Shown here: positions 11,019 to 22,024 of the stretch, piece after piece | Layout: each line of letters opens with the position of its first letter | Position numbering within the stretch: position 1 is the stretch's first letter | NCBI GenBank assembly: GCA_963580455.1 | Contig: OY756957.1 | Span: 20,811,001-20,875,000, forward strand | Direction of reading: 5' to 3' | Length of the DNA: 64,000 nt | Source of the DNA: Euonymus europaeus | Taxonomy: Eukaryota > Streptophyta > Magnoliopsida > Celastrales > Celastraceae | Made by a program: the position numbers and the translations under genes | The notes under the pieces: generated by a model | Seen by the model: the letters and a program-made list of their open reading frames with translations, nothing else | The model's database searches: none | What the model was told of the DNA's origin: nothing

Positions 11019-11251
11019 ATTGCACTCTATGTCAACTCTCTGTTTCTATGTTTAGCTTGTTAAGTTACTATTTCTATTTAAGGGAAGGGCAGGATAGTCT
11101 TTTCATGTTAAAAAGACTAGTCTCTTTATTTTGCTGTGTGTAGGAAGTTATGTTGTATTGTTGAACGTATGAAGTAAAGGGCTTGAGACAAGTTGCTCAA
11201 CCTGTGTGTGTTTGATTTCTTCTGTTAGACAACTTTTGTTTCGATCCTACA
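11009..11251 (+). repeat. 3' LTR of copia element 1
   Basis: 243 bp with TGTTGG...CCTACA ends, preceded by the polypurine tract AGGGGGAG and followed by the TGGAA duplication, after which the kinesin exon resumes in frame (ENIKRFLATMDE). Confidence 0.96.
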
Positions 11252-11900
11252 TGGAAAACATTAAAAGGTTTCTGGCAACTATGGATGAATTGGGTGAGCC
11301 CAAGTTTCAAATATCAGACTTGGAAAAGGTGTGCATTGTTTACATGAACTAGTCTATCTGAATTACTCATATATGTATTTTTGGATACTTTTAGAATTGG
11401 TGCTTCTGTCATGATTTTCAATCTTCAAACTCAAGCTTGCATTTGTATTATATCTTTTGACACAAATATTCATATGCAATTGAATTTGTGATCTTGTACT
11501 GTTATATTACTTTACCGGTTTAGTGTCAATTACTTGTGGGCTTATATATACCTCCTGTACTCACGTTTCCTCACCGAACTTGTGTATTATATCTTTTAGG
11601 GATCTATGAAAATTGTTATTGACTGCCTTTTAAAACTTAGAGCGCAATTTTTGCTCGTGGGAGATAATTTTTCTGTCTCAAGTAGTGTTAATGGAGATGC
11701 TTCTTCCTGGGGTGTTCTCTCTCTATTACCTGGAGAAGAGAGGCAGAAGGTTATGTCTGGATCAAGATTTCAATGTGATTTGTGTGGCCCTATTATGTCA
11801 AGTATGGTGGAAAATGTCATTTCATAAGTACTGGATGATAATGGAGTTTTCAAACATGACGGGCAAAACCATTTCAAGTCAGCATCTCACTACAAACTCA
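11252..11900 (+). pseudogene. Kinesin-14 exon 3 end and exon 4 (second half of CH domain)
   Basis: After the TGGAA duplication the exon continues ENIKRFLATMDELGEPKF and ends at 11328 with a GT donor. Exon 4 begins at 11600 after TTTTAG (GSMKIVIDCLLKLRAQF). It runs into a linker where a TAA at 11825-11827 interrupts a frame that continues downstream (VLDDNGVFKHDGQNHFK). The CH domain is complete across the transposon junction. The nonsense codon is independent of the insertion. Confidence 0.85.
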
Positions 11901-12098
11901 TTGTGATTATACATTATCAAAATTTAATATGCATATGATAAAAACTTTCGCAGCATTGTGGTAACTTAATGTTCCATAAAATAATATAACTAGAAATCAG
12001 ACAAAGTGCTAATTTTGTTCAATGGACTAAGGTTTTTTTTTGTTCCAGCTTTTGTCATTTTAGTTTTTCATGTTTTTTTTCCTTTTACTTCTATTCAG

Positions 12099-12630
12099 CG
12101 CCATCAGCTTCCTTATACATCAAATTCGACACAACATCCATGAGGTGTTTGAGATAAAGAATGGAAGCTATGCAAACCTTCCACCTGCGAAGATCACAAA
12201 GATGATGAAATCAAACAGTCTAGATGTAAGTTGTAACTGCTGGTCTTCTCTTTGTCATCTGAAACTAATTTTTTTTCAATGTGATGCCACCTTTGATGAC
12301 TTTCCAACATTTCTTGTATACAGAATGCACCAACTCAATCACTTTTTTGAGTGTCGTGAATGGAATTCTGGATGAAAGCGTCAAAAGGAAGAATGGTGAA
12401 ATACCTCATGTATGCACTCTGGGACATAAGGGTGGGGAGATTTTGACTAATAAATATGTATGTGTGTATGCAAGCGTGCAAGTCATTGCATTCATACATA
12501 CATATTTTGCATATGTGGCTATGAGAATCTGCTCTAACATTATCTCTCTGTTCTCAGCGAGTCGCCTGCTTTTTGAGAAAAGTTGTGCAGGAGATTGAAC
12601 GGCGTATATCGACTCAAGCAGATCACTTAA
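12099..12630 (+). pseudogene. Kinesin-14 exons 5-7 (linker before coiled coil)
   Basis: Exon 5 (12099-12225) encodes HNIHEVFEIKNGSYANLP and KITKMMKSNSLD. Exon 6 (12324-12409) encodes NAPTQSL, then a 2-nt excess in a T run near 12346 shifts frame before SVVNGILDESVKRKNGEIPH. Exon 7 starts at 12558 (RVACFLRKVVQEIERRIST) and is cut at 12630 by copia element 2. The block is highly conserved between CH domain and coiled coil in this kinesin subfamily. Confidence 0.85.
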
Positions 12631-12973
12631 TGTTGGACTTGGGCTGGGTCACCCATGTGGGCTAGACTCAGCCCAGCCCATTTGCCTTGGGAGTTGAGGC
12701 AGTTGTCTAGACAACTGCTCTCAACTGCCAATATATGTTAAAAAAAACGTATATTGGAAAGAAGAATAAAAAGAGATTTTTTTCTTCTTTTTCAACAAAA
12801 CAAGATATAATACAGAGTTTGCAAAGATCAATAAAAGGGTGTTCATACTGTGGAAACAATTCCAGTTTTGATAATTGGATATCACCGGAAGCATTGGAAC
12901 ATACTACGATCCTGTCAAAGTTTTCATACCGATCAAGAAAATAGTAAGTGTTCTTGATCCTACTGAGTCTACA
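12631..12973 (+). repeat. 5' LTR of copia element 2, with two palindromes
   Basis: 343 bp. It contains a perfect 20-bp palindrome GCAGTTGTCTAGACAACTGC near 12700 and an imperfect inverted repeat built on CCAATATA/TATATTGG near 12729-12758. The PBS lies at 12975-12986. Confidence 0.95.
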
Positions 12974-13439
12974 ATGGTATCAGAGGGATTTATAGTATAT
13001 TTCATGCTCGATTGCGTGTTATGTATGGTTAAATCGGATTAGAATGTGTTCAATACCATGATTTTCCAATATGAAAACCGAAACTTTCTTCTGCATTTCG
13101 AGCATGTACATTTCATGTTTTGGTTTCGTATATGGTATGGTTGGAAAGCTCTCTGAACAAGCTTTCCAACGAGTATTTTTCAATATTTTTTTCGTGTGTG
13201 ATTTGTTATGATTTTTTGAAGTTGGATGATCCAAATTGTCTCTATTTGATTTCTTGGGCAAAATTTTCTGGGAAAATTTGTGTTCTTGGACAGTTACAGC
13301 CGCGGCAAGAATATGTAATCACCAAACAGAGTCATTTAATACTCAAATAATTTTGGGAAAATGAGAAATCACATCTGGAGTGTTTTTTAAAGAGGTTTGA
13401 AAAAATTTCAATCGGAAAACACCAAGGGAAGGCGGTGCG

Positions 13440-14200
13440 TGAGGTTCACGCGCCAGGCGGAACACTCACACGCGGCCCATTGGTCAACCGGGCAGGACTG
13501 AGGGTCGGTTTTGACGCGCTTGTTTTAAAAAAAAAATAACGCGTGAGCCACAGACGCCGTTCTGATTGGTATAATCTATTCTAGCGCGTGTGGGCGCGTG
13601 GCACATTAAAAATAAATTCTAAAAATTCCCAGATTAATTAATAATAATTTTCTAATTATTTGTGATTTTTCTGGAATTTTTAGAATTGCTGAAAAATTTT
13701 GTGCATGTTATTATAATTAACAATTTATAAGTTAATTATTACTTTATTGATTATTTGTGTGTGTAGTGGCTACACGAGCACAAATAATTCATTTGTTGGC
13801 ATATAAGAAGAGTGCATCGCATACGATTGCTGAGCATATAGATTATATGTATTATTGGACTACGAATTTGTGGCATCGTGAGGTTCATGAGTTCTTCATC
13901 GAGCAACAAATCCAGATTGTGCTTGATGCTCTGCCAGACGAATGGGCATCAGTTCGTCAAACCTTGAAGCAAAGATCGAGTTCTTTAGACTTTGATTCTC
14001 TCGCTGATGCTATACTGCTTGAGAGGGAAAGTCAGCTACATGCTATGGGTATCCATCGGATTGGGCGAAACGCAAGGTGTTTAGAATCTGCTGCTCGATT
14101 TGTTCCGTGGTATAAGGAGTATGAGCTTGGTGGACATGATTATGATGTTTTAGATGACCTTATTGATGATCCTGAATATGTACTTAGCATGTGATCTTCT
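13440..14200 (+). CDS. Extra gag-like ORF in the copia 2 leader
   Basis: The long leader between PBS and main gag includes a GC-rich stretch with repeated ACGCG/CGCGT motifs (13440-13605), then an open frame of about 145 codons (13757-14194). Its middle (IQIVLDALPDEWASVRQTLKQ, SLADAILLERESQLHAMG) resembles the central helices of copia Gag (UBN2-type). A second, better match to Gag follows at 14612. It may be a captured or duplicated gag fragment, or the carboxy half of an older Gag with a different downstream tail (an acidic DYDVLDDLIDD stretch). No zinc knuckle is present. The function is not known. Confidence 0.55.
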
Positions 14201-14611
14201 TTTTTTTCGTAGCACATTGTATATATTTCCAGTACATTGCTTATGCATGTACATATTTATGCTCTTGAAAACATAATGAATGCTTTTCATTGATGAAATT
14301 TTATTTAATGTATTTTTTTAATTCATTACATTGAATGAGCATGAATGGAAATATATTTAATAGTGGGAGGTTTTTAGGTTGGTAGATTTATGAAATATAT
14401 TTCACCTAATAACCAAAATGTTGCACATGTTTAACTTAAATAATAATAATTGGACTATGCTAACAGAAATTGGTTGAAAGTGTAACATTACTTTCGTTAG
14501 TGTTGCATGTGTTAGATTATTATTAATTAATTTAGGACATTGTAGTTAAACATTATTGTCAAATGAATTATACAAGATCCTAATTTAAGTAATTGCCTCT
14601 ATATAGTTACA

Positions 14612-15265
14612 ATGGCTGCAACAAAGAGTATTGTTGCTGATTTGAACCACTGAGACAAGCTGAATGAGAAGAATTACGATGTTTGGCATATTAAGATTCA
14701 GTATCTTCTGGAAGAGCAAGACATGCTGGAAATCATTACACAACCAATGGCTGAACCCGAGCAAGGTAACACTGCTTAGCATAGGTGGACTTGGAAGCCT
14801 TTCATGCCTATAAGCGCAAGGATCGTGTTGCTCGAATTTATGATGTTGAGCAGCATGAAAAATGATTTAATGTTGCGATTTGAAAGACACCGTTCAACCC
14901 AAGCAGTTTGGAATGCTGTTAAGGTTCAATATGGTGGAACCTCAACAACGAGACTTCGTCAGTTAACTCTCAAATTCGATGGCTATAAGAAGTGCCAGAA
15001 TGAAACCATGAGGCAGCATCTTACGAACATGTCCAACATGATCAGTGAATTGAGGTCTGCAGAGCATGACATGACTGATGAACAACAAGTCCAATCTGTT
15101 ATTTCCTCTTTGCCGAGCAATTGGGAACACATGCGTGTTAACCTTACCCATAATGAGAACATCAAAACTTTTGAAGATATTCCTCGTCATGTTGAGCTTG
15201 AGGAAAATCGTCTTCTCTCTAAGAAACCTGCTAATGAAGCTTTCATGACTGAGTCCAAATCGTAA
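14612..15265 (+). pseudogene. copia 2 gag
   Basis: The frame starts MAATKSIVADLN at 14612 and is broken by stops at about 14651 (TGA) and 14778 (TAG). It then stays open with typical copia Gag blocks: WNAVKVQYGGTSTTRLRQL, LTNMSNMISELRSAEHD, and VQSVISSLPSNWEHMRVNL. It ends at a TAA at 15263 in a region that normally leads into the zinc knuckle. Confidence 0.82.
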
Positions 15266-15379
15266 GGAGCAATAGGCTCTGGACGCAAAAATTGGAAGGG
15301 TGAGGGTTTCAAAAAGGGCAAAAGAGCAGATGAAGCAAGTTTTAGTGGACAAAAGCGCAAGTGTGGGAAAAGCGGCAGC

Positions 15380-16451
15380 ATGAAAAGCAGAAACAAGAAT
15401 TGTTTTAACTGTGGTAAACCTAGTCACTTTGCTCGTGATTGCACTGGGCCAAAGGTATTGTTTACAGAAATTCGTCCCTCTAACTTATATGTTAGTAGTT
15501 GTTTAATGCTTGTTGAGACTGTTCCTTTTTGGACTGTGGACTCAGCAGCAATCGACCACATAGCAAAAGACCAAACAACATATGTGGAATTTTGTCGAAT
15601 TCCTAAAGGAAGTAGGAGTACATACATGGGGAATAATGCTTCGGCTAACGTGCTCGGGATCGGTACCTGCAAACTAGAGTTGCGGGGTGGTCGCACACTT
15701 TATCTTCATGATGTGCTCTATGCTCCTGAAGTTCGACGAAATCTCATTTCTATTCTTGTTCTACTAGAAGGTTTTGAACTTAAGTTTGCTAAAGGTTGTG
15801 TAAAAGTATTGACAACGTTTATTATGGTTCTAGCTATGTATTGGATCGTTTTATGGTGTTAGACACCACTAACATTGTAGTTAATGACTATCCATCTATC
15901 TATGTTGTTGGTAATTCCAGTTATGTTCCTAATACTAAAAGTCTTTCATGGAATGCTAGATTAGGACAGATTGGGCAAGACCGATTAAATAGATTGGCTC
16001 GAGCAGGTCTCTTGGGATCACTAGTCAAAGTAGAATTGCCCACATGTGAGCATTGCCTAGCTGGAAAAGCAACTAGATTACCATTTGGCAAAGCCAAGAG
16101 AGCTATTAGTCCATTACAGCTTATTCATTCAAACATTTATGGACCACTGAATGTGAGGGCTAGGTATGGTGCCGACTATTTCATCACTTTTATAGATGAT
16201 TTCACACGTTTTGGTCACGTTTATTTGATTTCTCATAAGTCTAATGCATTAGATTGCTTCAAACGATATACCAACTTGGTAGAAAATCAATTAACCATGA
16301 AGATCAAAACTTGAAGGACCGATCGAGGTCGTGAATATCTATCTGATCAATTTAAAAGTTTTTGTGATGAAAAGGGTATAGCTCGACAGCTAACTAGTCC
16401 TTATACTGCGCAACAAAATGGCATTGCAGAAAGAAGGAATAAGACCCTCTT
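15380..16451 (+). pseudogene. copia 2 zinc knuckle, protease and first part of integrase
   Basis: The CCHC knuckle NCFNCGKPSHFARDC lies at about 15397. The protease motif is WTVDSAAIDHIAKD, where the usual Ser/Gly-Cys/Ala context has decayed. A frameshift near 15800 precedes the pre-integrase (WNARLGQIGQDRLNRLA, CEHCLAGKATRLPF). The integrase core (YFITFIDDFTRFGHVYLI) is stopped by a TGA at about 16312 and continues to AERRNKTL, where the solo LTR cuts in at 16452. Confidence 0.83.
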
Positions 16452-18608
16452 TGTGACGCTAGTGCGATCATCCGGCCGACCGAAAATCCGGCGGCATCTT
16501 CCGGTATATCGGAGAGTCCCCGCCTGCATCAGAAAACGCGCAGCAATAAATATACAATCCATCACACTAGCAACCTAGCCAGGCCTCAAACACATGCAAT
16601 CCTGATCCTAGGGGCCTCAGGCCATCCACTACCAGCATGCACAAACTGATAGTAATAATCAAATCATCAATTTCATAATATCATATAACCATAAATCAAC
16701 TCAGCATACATCATGCATACACCCTCTGGTGCCAAATGGTTATAAGATTATTATGAATAAACATCAATACATCCGATAAAAAATACGTGCTTAGAGTATC
16801 TCTCTAGCACCCACCCTACCCAGGGCCATCCATGTCACATCCCGCTCTCACTGATCCGCTCCACTAGTACCTGTACCTGTACTAGTATCACCTGTGGGAA
16901 GGAATGAAAGTAGAGGGTGAGCAAGAAGCTCAGTAGGGTTATGAGTAACATGAGTATAAGGCCGAATCTGAAACAATAGGCTATGCAATAATATGAAACC
17001 TACCAGATGCACGTATACTCAACGGTCACATAGAACATCAACCCGGGCAATCCCCTCAATGAGCAAACCTCATCGATACCATGGCTCGTTCCATGTAATA
17101 TCAAACGTGAGCAAAACTCACCAAATCAATTCATCAATATCATGGTCGCTAACCATGACTATTGAACAGGAGCAAGCTCCCCAACATCAAACGCTCTTGG
17201 ATTACCCGGTTGCGTGATCCTACCACACCCGCACCACTCCAGGCAAGGTCACTCATGAACCACACCTCTAGTGCGTTATCCTACTTGGAGTTCACTTGAC
17301 TCGGTGGTAACTCTCATCACCTCGTCATCCCTCCAACTAGCTTTCAAGAATCCTAAGGAGCCCCGAGTCCATACCCGGTCCCCAATGCAACTCTAATGCA
17401 TTTATGCCATGTCATGCCGAAAAGATATATATATATATATGAACAACCTACATATATATATATATATATACATAACTACCATGATGCATGAATGGAAAAT
17501 CAAGTCGTGCCCATAGGTGATGAAACACACACATTCGGTCATGCAATATCAAGAATTAACAACATTTCACAAGAAGGCTCGTTTCCCCTTAAAAGCAATT
17601 AAGGCGGAAACACAAATAAATGACCAATGAATAATCGAAACGCTCTTTAGAATATCGAGAATAAACGATAGAAAGAAAGGTTGGAAATCCCCTACCTCGT
17701 GTCGAGCAATTTACCACAAAATCCACAATTATGTTCCTAGGGTTCCGAATTCCCAAACCTAACCATGTGGCGAAACCGTACCCATTCACACATCAATAAA
17801 CAACCAACAACTCATATAAACATCAATTAAATCAATAAATTCGGAATTACTCACCTTCTCTCTCTAGAAATTTCTCCAAAATCCTCCAAACTCAACCCAA
17901 GCTCAACTCCACTTCAAATCACAAACCAATCTACATATACATCCAAAATCAACCTAGAATTAACATATCTAAACCATAGGAATCAACTCTGAACCAAACT
18001 AACAAGATCTACTCAAAACCCTAGAAATGGAAAAATGAATAAACTTAACTCCAAGGCCTGAATCTTCCTTGAATCCTTTCCCAATCTCTGAAACCAAGCT
18101 TCAATCTCCAATAATCACCTCAATATACTCTTCTCTCTCTCTAGAACTGAAACCAACTCAAAATTCCCTAAAATGGCTCGCTGGAGCCTTTTGAAAACAC
18201 GAGTTGCCCCTAGGTGCTACCCTGGGCGCCTGGGCGCCCTGGCCTTAAGTAAAATCCCCCAGCACGCTGTTCTTGGCGGCATCCTGGGCGTGCAGGATTT
18301 CCACGCCTAGGAGAGGTGCGCCTAGGCGCCCCTGCGCCCACTCCTCATCCGCTCACCCACTGGACTTCCTTCTTCCTTGCGCTCACTGGATTAGGCGCCA
18401 TTGGGCGCACCTTTGCAAATGCCTAGGCGCACACCGCCTAGGCGTGCTACTAGGGCGCCTAGGCGCGCCAGCTTCTCTTGTGCTCTTCCTCGCCAACCCC
18501 CTCACTAGACTAGGCGCAGCGCCTAGGCGCCCCCTGGTGCGCCTAGTCCAGTTTTTCTCCTTTGTGCAAACATCAAAAATTTCCAAAATTTTGGGTCGGG
18601 GTTTCACA
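16452..18608 (-). mobile_element. Solo LTR (2157 bp, Ty3/gypsy-like), nested in copia 2 integrase
   Basis: The ends are TGTGACGC at 16452 and TTTCACA at 18608. CTCTT is duplicated at 16447-16451 and 18609-18613. Removing the segment and one CTCTT restores the integrase frame (NKTL then LDMVRTM), so the boundaries are exact. No coding domain is present. TG...CA ends, a 5-bp duplication and a length of 2.1 kb indicate a solo LTR left by LTR-LTR recombination. On the minus strand it begins TGTGAAACCCCGACCC, a beginning common in plant gypsy LTRs, so I place it on that strand. It carries an (AT)n microsatellite at 17426-17471 and a GCCTAGGC palindrome array at 18181-18550. Confidence 0.9.
18181..18550. 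repeat. GCGCCTAGGCGC-type palindrome array in the solo LTR
   Basis: At least eight copies of GCCTAGGC or TGCGCCTAGGCGCC-like palindromes occur in 370 bp, in sequence otherwise far richer in GC than its surroundings. In LTR orientation (minus strand) the array lies about 60-430 bp from the LTR start, in the presumed U3/R region. Confidence 0.85.
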
Positions 18609-20553
18609 CTCTTAGACATGGTTAGGACAATGATGGCGCAAGCAAATTTACCTATTTCCTTATGGGGAGATGCATTATTAACTGCTGCCTACATACTAAA
18701 TCGTGTACCCTCCAAATCTGTCTCATCCACCCCATATGAATTATGGACTAGCAATAAACCTAACTTGGGAAAATTACATCATTGGGGGTGTGCAGCTTAC
18801 ATTCACAATAATTCTCACCAATATGGGAAACTTGGTCTTAGGGGGAAGAAGTTTATTTTCATTGGATACTCTAAAACCTCCAAAGGATTTGTTTTCATTG
18901 GACTCATATGGAGCAAGATCATGAGCAATCTCAACCTCGTCGATTTGAGATTGTGGGGGAAGCATTCATGATTGCCCCACAGGATGATGAAGTGCTAAAA
19001 TCGATTAAAGAGGCTCTATTTGGTCATAAGGCTAAGGGATGGAGTAAAGCTATAGAAGAAGAAATGGAGTCAATGAACACTAATCAAGTCTGGGACTTGG
19101 TTGATCTACAGCCGGGGCGAAAATCCATTGGAAATAAATGGATTCTCTAAATTAAACGTAAGGCGGATGGGTCCATAGAAAGATATAAGGCTCGATTAGT
19201 GGCAAAAGGCTACACTCAAGAAGAGGGAAATGACTATGAAGATACATTCGCACCTATTGTGAGATTTACTTTAGTTCGCCTCGTTCTAGCTATAGTAGCA
19301 CACATGGACTTAGAATTATACCAAATGGACGTAAACATTGCATTTCTCAATGGAGAACTAGATGAAGAAATCTACATGGATCAACCTTTAGGTTTTTAAT
19401 CAAAAGGAAAAGAGTGCAAATTTTGCAAGCTCAAAATATCTATATATGGTCTCAAGCAAGCATCTAGGCAATGGAACATCAAGTTTCATCATGCAATCCA
19501 AAGGGATGGCTTTACGATGATGGAAGAGGACCATTGCGTGTATTTAAAATGTCCGAATGATGGTTTTGTGATTTTTTCCTTGTATGTTGACAACATTCTA
19601 ATCGCTGGAAATAGCAAAGAGATGATAGACACTAGTAAGAAGTGGTTATCTTTGAAATGAAAGATATGGGCGAGGCTAGCTACGTGCTTGGTGTGAAGAT
19701 CATAAGAGATCGCACTAAAAGGCTTTTGAGCTTATCTCAAGAGATTTACATCCAAAAGATATTGGACCGCTATCACATGCAAGATAGCAAGCCGATGGAT
19801 ACCCCTATTGACAAGAGTATGAGCCTAAGTCTTGATATGTGTCCCAAGACTCCAGAAGAGAAAGAAAAGATGTCCAGAGTACCTTATGCTAGTGCTGTCG
19901 GTAGTCTGATGTATACAATGATGTGCACACGTCCCGACATATGTTATGCTGTTGGTTTGGTCAGCCGATATCAATCAAATCCTGGTCAAAAGCACTGGAT
20001 GACAGTCAAGAGGATTTTACGGTATCTGAAAGGAACTTCAGACTATATGCTTATGTTATCGAGGGAAGAAGCATTTGCGCTTGATAGGTTACTCCGATGT
20101 TGATTGGGGAAGAGACGTTGATTAGTGCAAATCAACTTCAAGATTTACTTTCTTGCTAAATGATAGTCTATACTATAGAGTAGAAAAAAGCAATCTTGTG
20201 TAGCCTTATCCACTACGGAGGCTGAATACGTAGCTTGTTTTGCAGCAACTCAAGATGCTGTTTGGTTAAAGAGTTTCCTGCAGCACTTAGAAATTGTCAA
20301 ATTAGAATCAGAACCTGTGACAATTTTATGTGATAACACTGCTGCATTGGTTGTTGCCAAGGATCCTAAATGTCATGGAAAGACCAAACACATCAAGAAA
20401 AGATATTACTATATTAGAGAAGCAATTACTGACAAGGACGTGATCCTAAAATACATTTCTACCAATGACATGGTGGCAGACCCACTCACCAAGCCAATAG
20501 CTAGGGATGTTTTTATTAAACATGTAAAATCCCTAGGCTTGAGTAGAATGTAA
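18609..20553 (+). pseudogene. copia 2 integrase end, reverse transcriptase and RNase H
   Basis: After the solo LTR the integrase continues ([35 protein letters not shown]). A deletion removes the linker. The RT follows from about 19030 (MNTNQVWDLVDLQPG) with a stop at 19148, then [37 protein letters not shown], a stop at about 19397, and YGLKQASRQWN. The catalytic box is YVDNILIAGN (usual YVDDxLL, here Asn at the second Asp), followed by a frameshift near 19645. RNase H is recognisable (CDNTAALVVAKDP, KHIKKRYYYIREAI, DPLTKPI) but broken at 20100-20310. The altered YVDN is a direct catalytic lesion. Confidence 0.85.
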
Positions 20554-21681
20554 TATGTGGTTAGGATGCTTACAGTTTGTTGAATATTTGAATTTGATTT
20601 ACATATTATTCGACGCTTTGGAATATACTGTGAGAGTTATTTTGTACAATTCAATAAAGTATGTCGATAGACTAAGATTGGCTCACTCACATGAGCAATC
20701 GCCTCTAGCGCTTGTAAGGCGAGTAAAGATGAGACTATTTGAGTTATAGCACTCAATTAGCGACTTGAGCGCAGTGGGAGCGAGTTTAATTTAAAGCCAT
20801 TAATTTTGAGTCACCTTGATTAGGATCAAGATGAGGTTCTAAAATAAGAGAGCGGACGTGAATGTATCCCCACCATTCATGTGTCTATACGATGAAAGCC
20901 GAGTGTAAAGTTAGTCATCTGACACTATGGAAGTGATAGATGAGAATTCAGGTTTGGCGCCTATGATTGGTGACAAGACTAAGACTCGTATGGTGTATTA
21001 CCTATAATGAGGAGAGCAATAACATACATTCTTTGTCTTAAGCTAAGAAAAGAGAAGCTCTGCCATAGCATGCATTTCATACTGCATGTGCTAGTTGACC
21101 TATCTAGAAGTGAAAGAATGGATCCCTACTTCTTCACTGTGTGAGTCCTAGAGAGATCTAGACATAGATTTTAATACTTTACCCTTTGCAATTTTTGACT
21201 ATATTATGATATAATGTATTAATGTTTGCTACCTTAAGGGTGTATCCTATAGTCATGGAATGATTCAACATAAAGGTACACTCTTAAGAGAGCGAGTTGA
21301 TTCAGATCTAATTGATATGAGGGCGAAAGAAAGAACATTTTTGGCATTACACCTATTGCTTGTATTCACCGGCCGGGATCATCTCACTCAAAGGAATTTG
21401 ATATGATTTAGAATACTTATAATTGTTGTGATGGATTGAGTATAGAATTCTTGAAGGATTGAATAACACTCAATTATGTGTAATTCAAAATGTTTGGGGT
21501 ATATAAGTACACTTTTGGGAATAATTATATTTTTGAGGTTGATATCTCCAATATGACCTGTATGAGATTTCTATATTAGAGCTCCCAATATCTGTGTGCT
21601 TCAGGTCACACAGTCCGTTCACCTGTATGAATGATTTCTTATGCAAGTATAGAGTCCAGCCCATCATGGGCGAGTGGGAGA
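20554..21681 (+). other. Non-coding 3' region of copia element 2
   Basis: About 1.1 kb between the RNase H stop and the 3' LTR has no long frame and no recognisable domain. Long 3' untranslated regions are known in some copia lineages. It ends in the purine tract before the LTR. Confidence 0.6.
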
Positions 21682-22024
21682 TGTTGGACTTGGGCTGGGT
21701 CACCCATGTGGGCTAGACTCAGCCCAGCCCATTTGCCTTGGGAGTTGAGGCAGTTGTCTTGGAGACAACTGCTCTCAACTGCCAATATACGTTAAACGTA
21801 TATTGGCAAGAAGAATAAAAAGAGATTTTTTTTCTTCTTCTTCAACAAAACAAGATATAATACAGAGCTTGCAAAGATCAATAAAAAGGTGTTCGTACTG
21901 TGGAAACGATTCCTGTTCTAGTAATTGGATATCACCGTGAAGCATTGGAACATACTACGATCCTGTCAAAGTTTTCATACCGATCAAGAAAATAGTAAGT
22001 GTTCTTGATCCTACTGAGTCTACA
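21682..22024 (+). repeat. 3' LTR of copia element 2
   Basis: 343 bp. The palindromes of the 5' LTR are present in altered form: the first arm pair is separated by TGGA (GCAGTTGTCTTGGAGACAACTGC), and the second is more symmetric (CCAATATACGTTAAACGTATATTGG). CTTAA follows at 22025, then the kinesin exon. Confidence 0.95.

Larger units (their letters stand above)
6664..11251 (+). mobile_element. Ty1/copia LTR retrotransposon 1, inserted in kinesin exon 3
   Basis: The two 243-bp LTRs (6664-6906 and 11009-11251) begin TGTTGG and end CCTACA. The 5-bp target duplication TGGAA is present on both sides (6659-6663 and 11252-11256). A tRNA-iMet-like primer site TGGTATTGGAGCC follows the 5' LTR at 6908, and a polypurine tract AGGGGGAG abuts the 3' LTR at 11001-11008. 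I count about 8 differences between the LTRs (roughly 97% identity), so insertion is fairly recent. Gag-pol order is gag, protease, integrase, reverse transcriptase, RNase H, which defines copia. The polyprotein is broken by stops and frameshifts before the reverse transcriptase. Confidence 0.97.
12631..22024 (+). mobile_element. Ty1/copia LTR retrotransposon 2, inserted in kinesin exon 7
   Basis: The 343-bp LTRs (12631-12973 and 21682-22024) start TGTTGGAC and end TCTACA. CTTAA is duplicated on both sides (12626-12630 and 22025-22029), and the kinesin exon resumes in frame after it. The primer site TGGTATCAGAGG follows the 5' LTR at 12975, and a purine tract (GAGTGGGAGA) precedes the 3' LTR. 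The LTRs differ more than those of copia 1 (roughly fifteen changes plus small indels). Total length is 9394 bp including a 2157-bp solo LTR nested in the integrase. All open frames are broken. Confidence 0.96.

Noticed and set aside
18273..18971. 232-codon open frame with Arg/Ala/Pro/Leu-rich start
   Set aside because: It is a chance fusion of the GC-rich palindrome region of the solo LTR with the resumed copia integrase frame.
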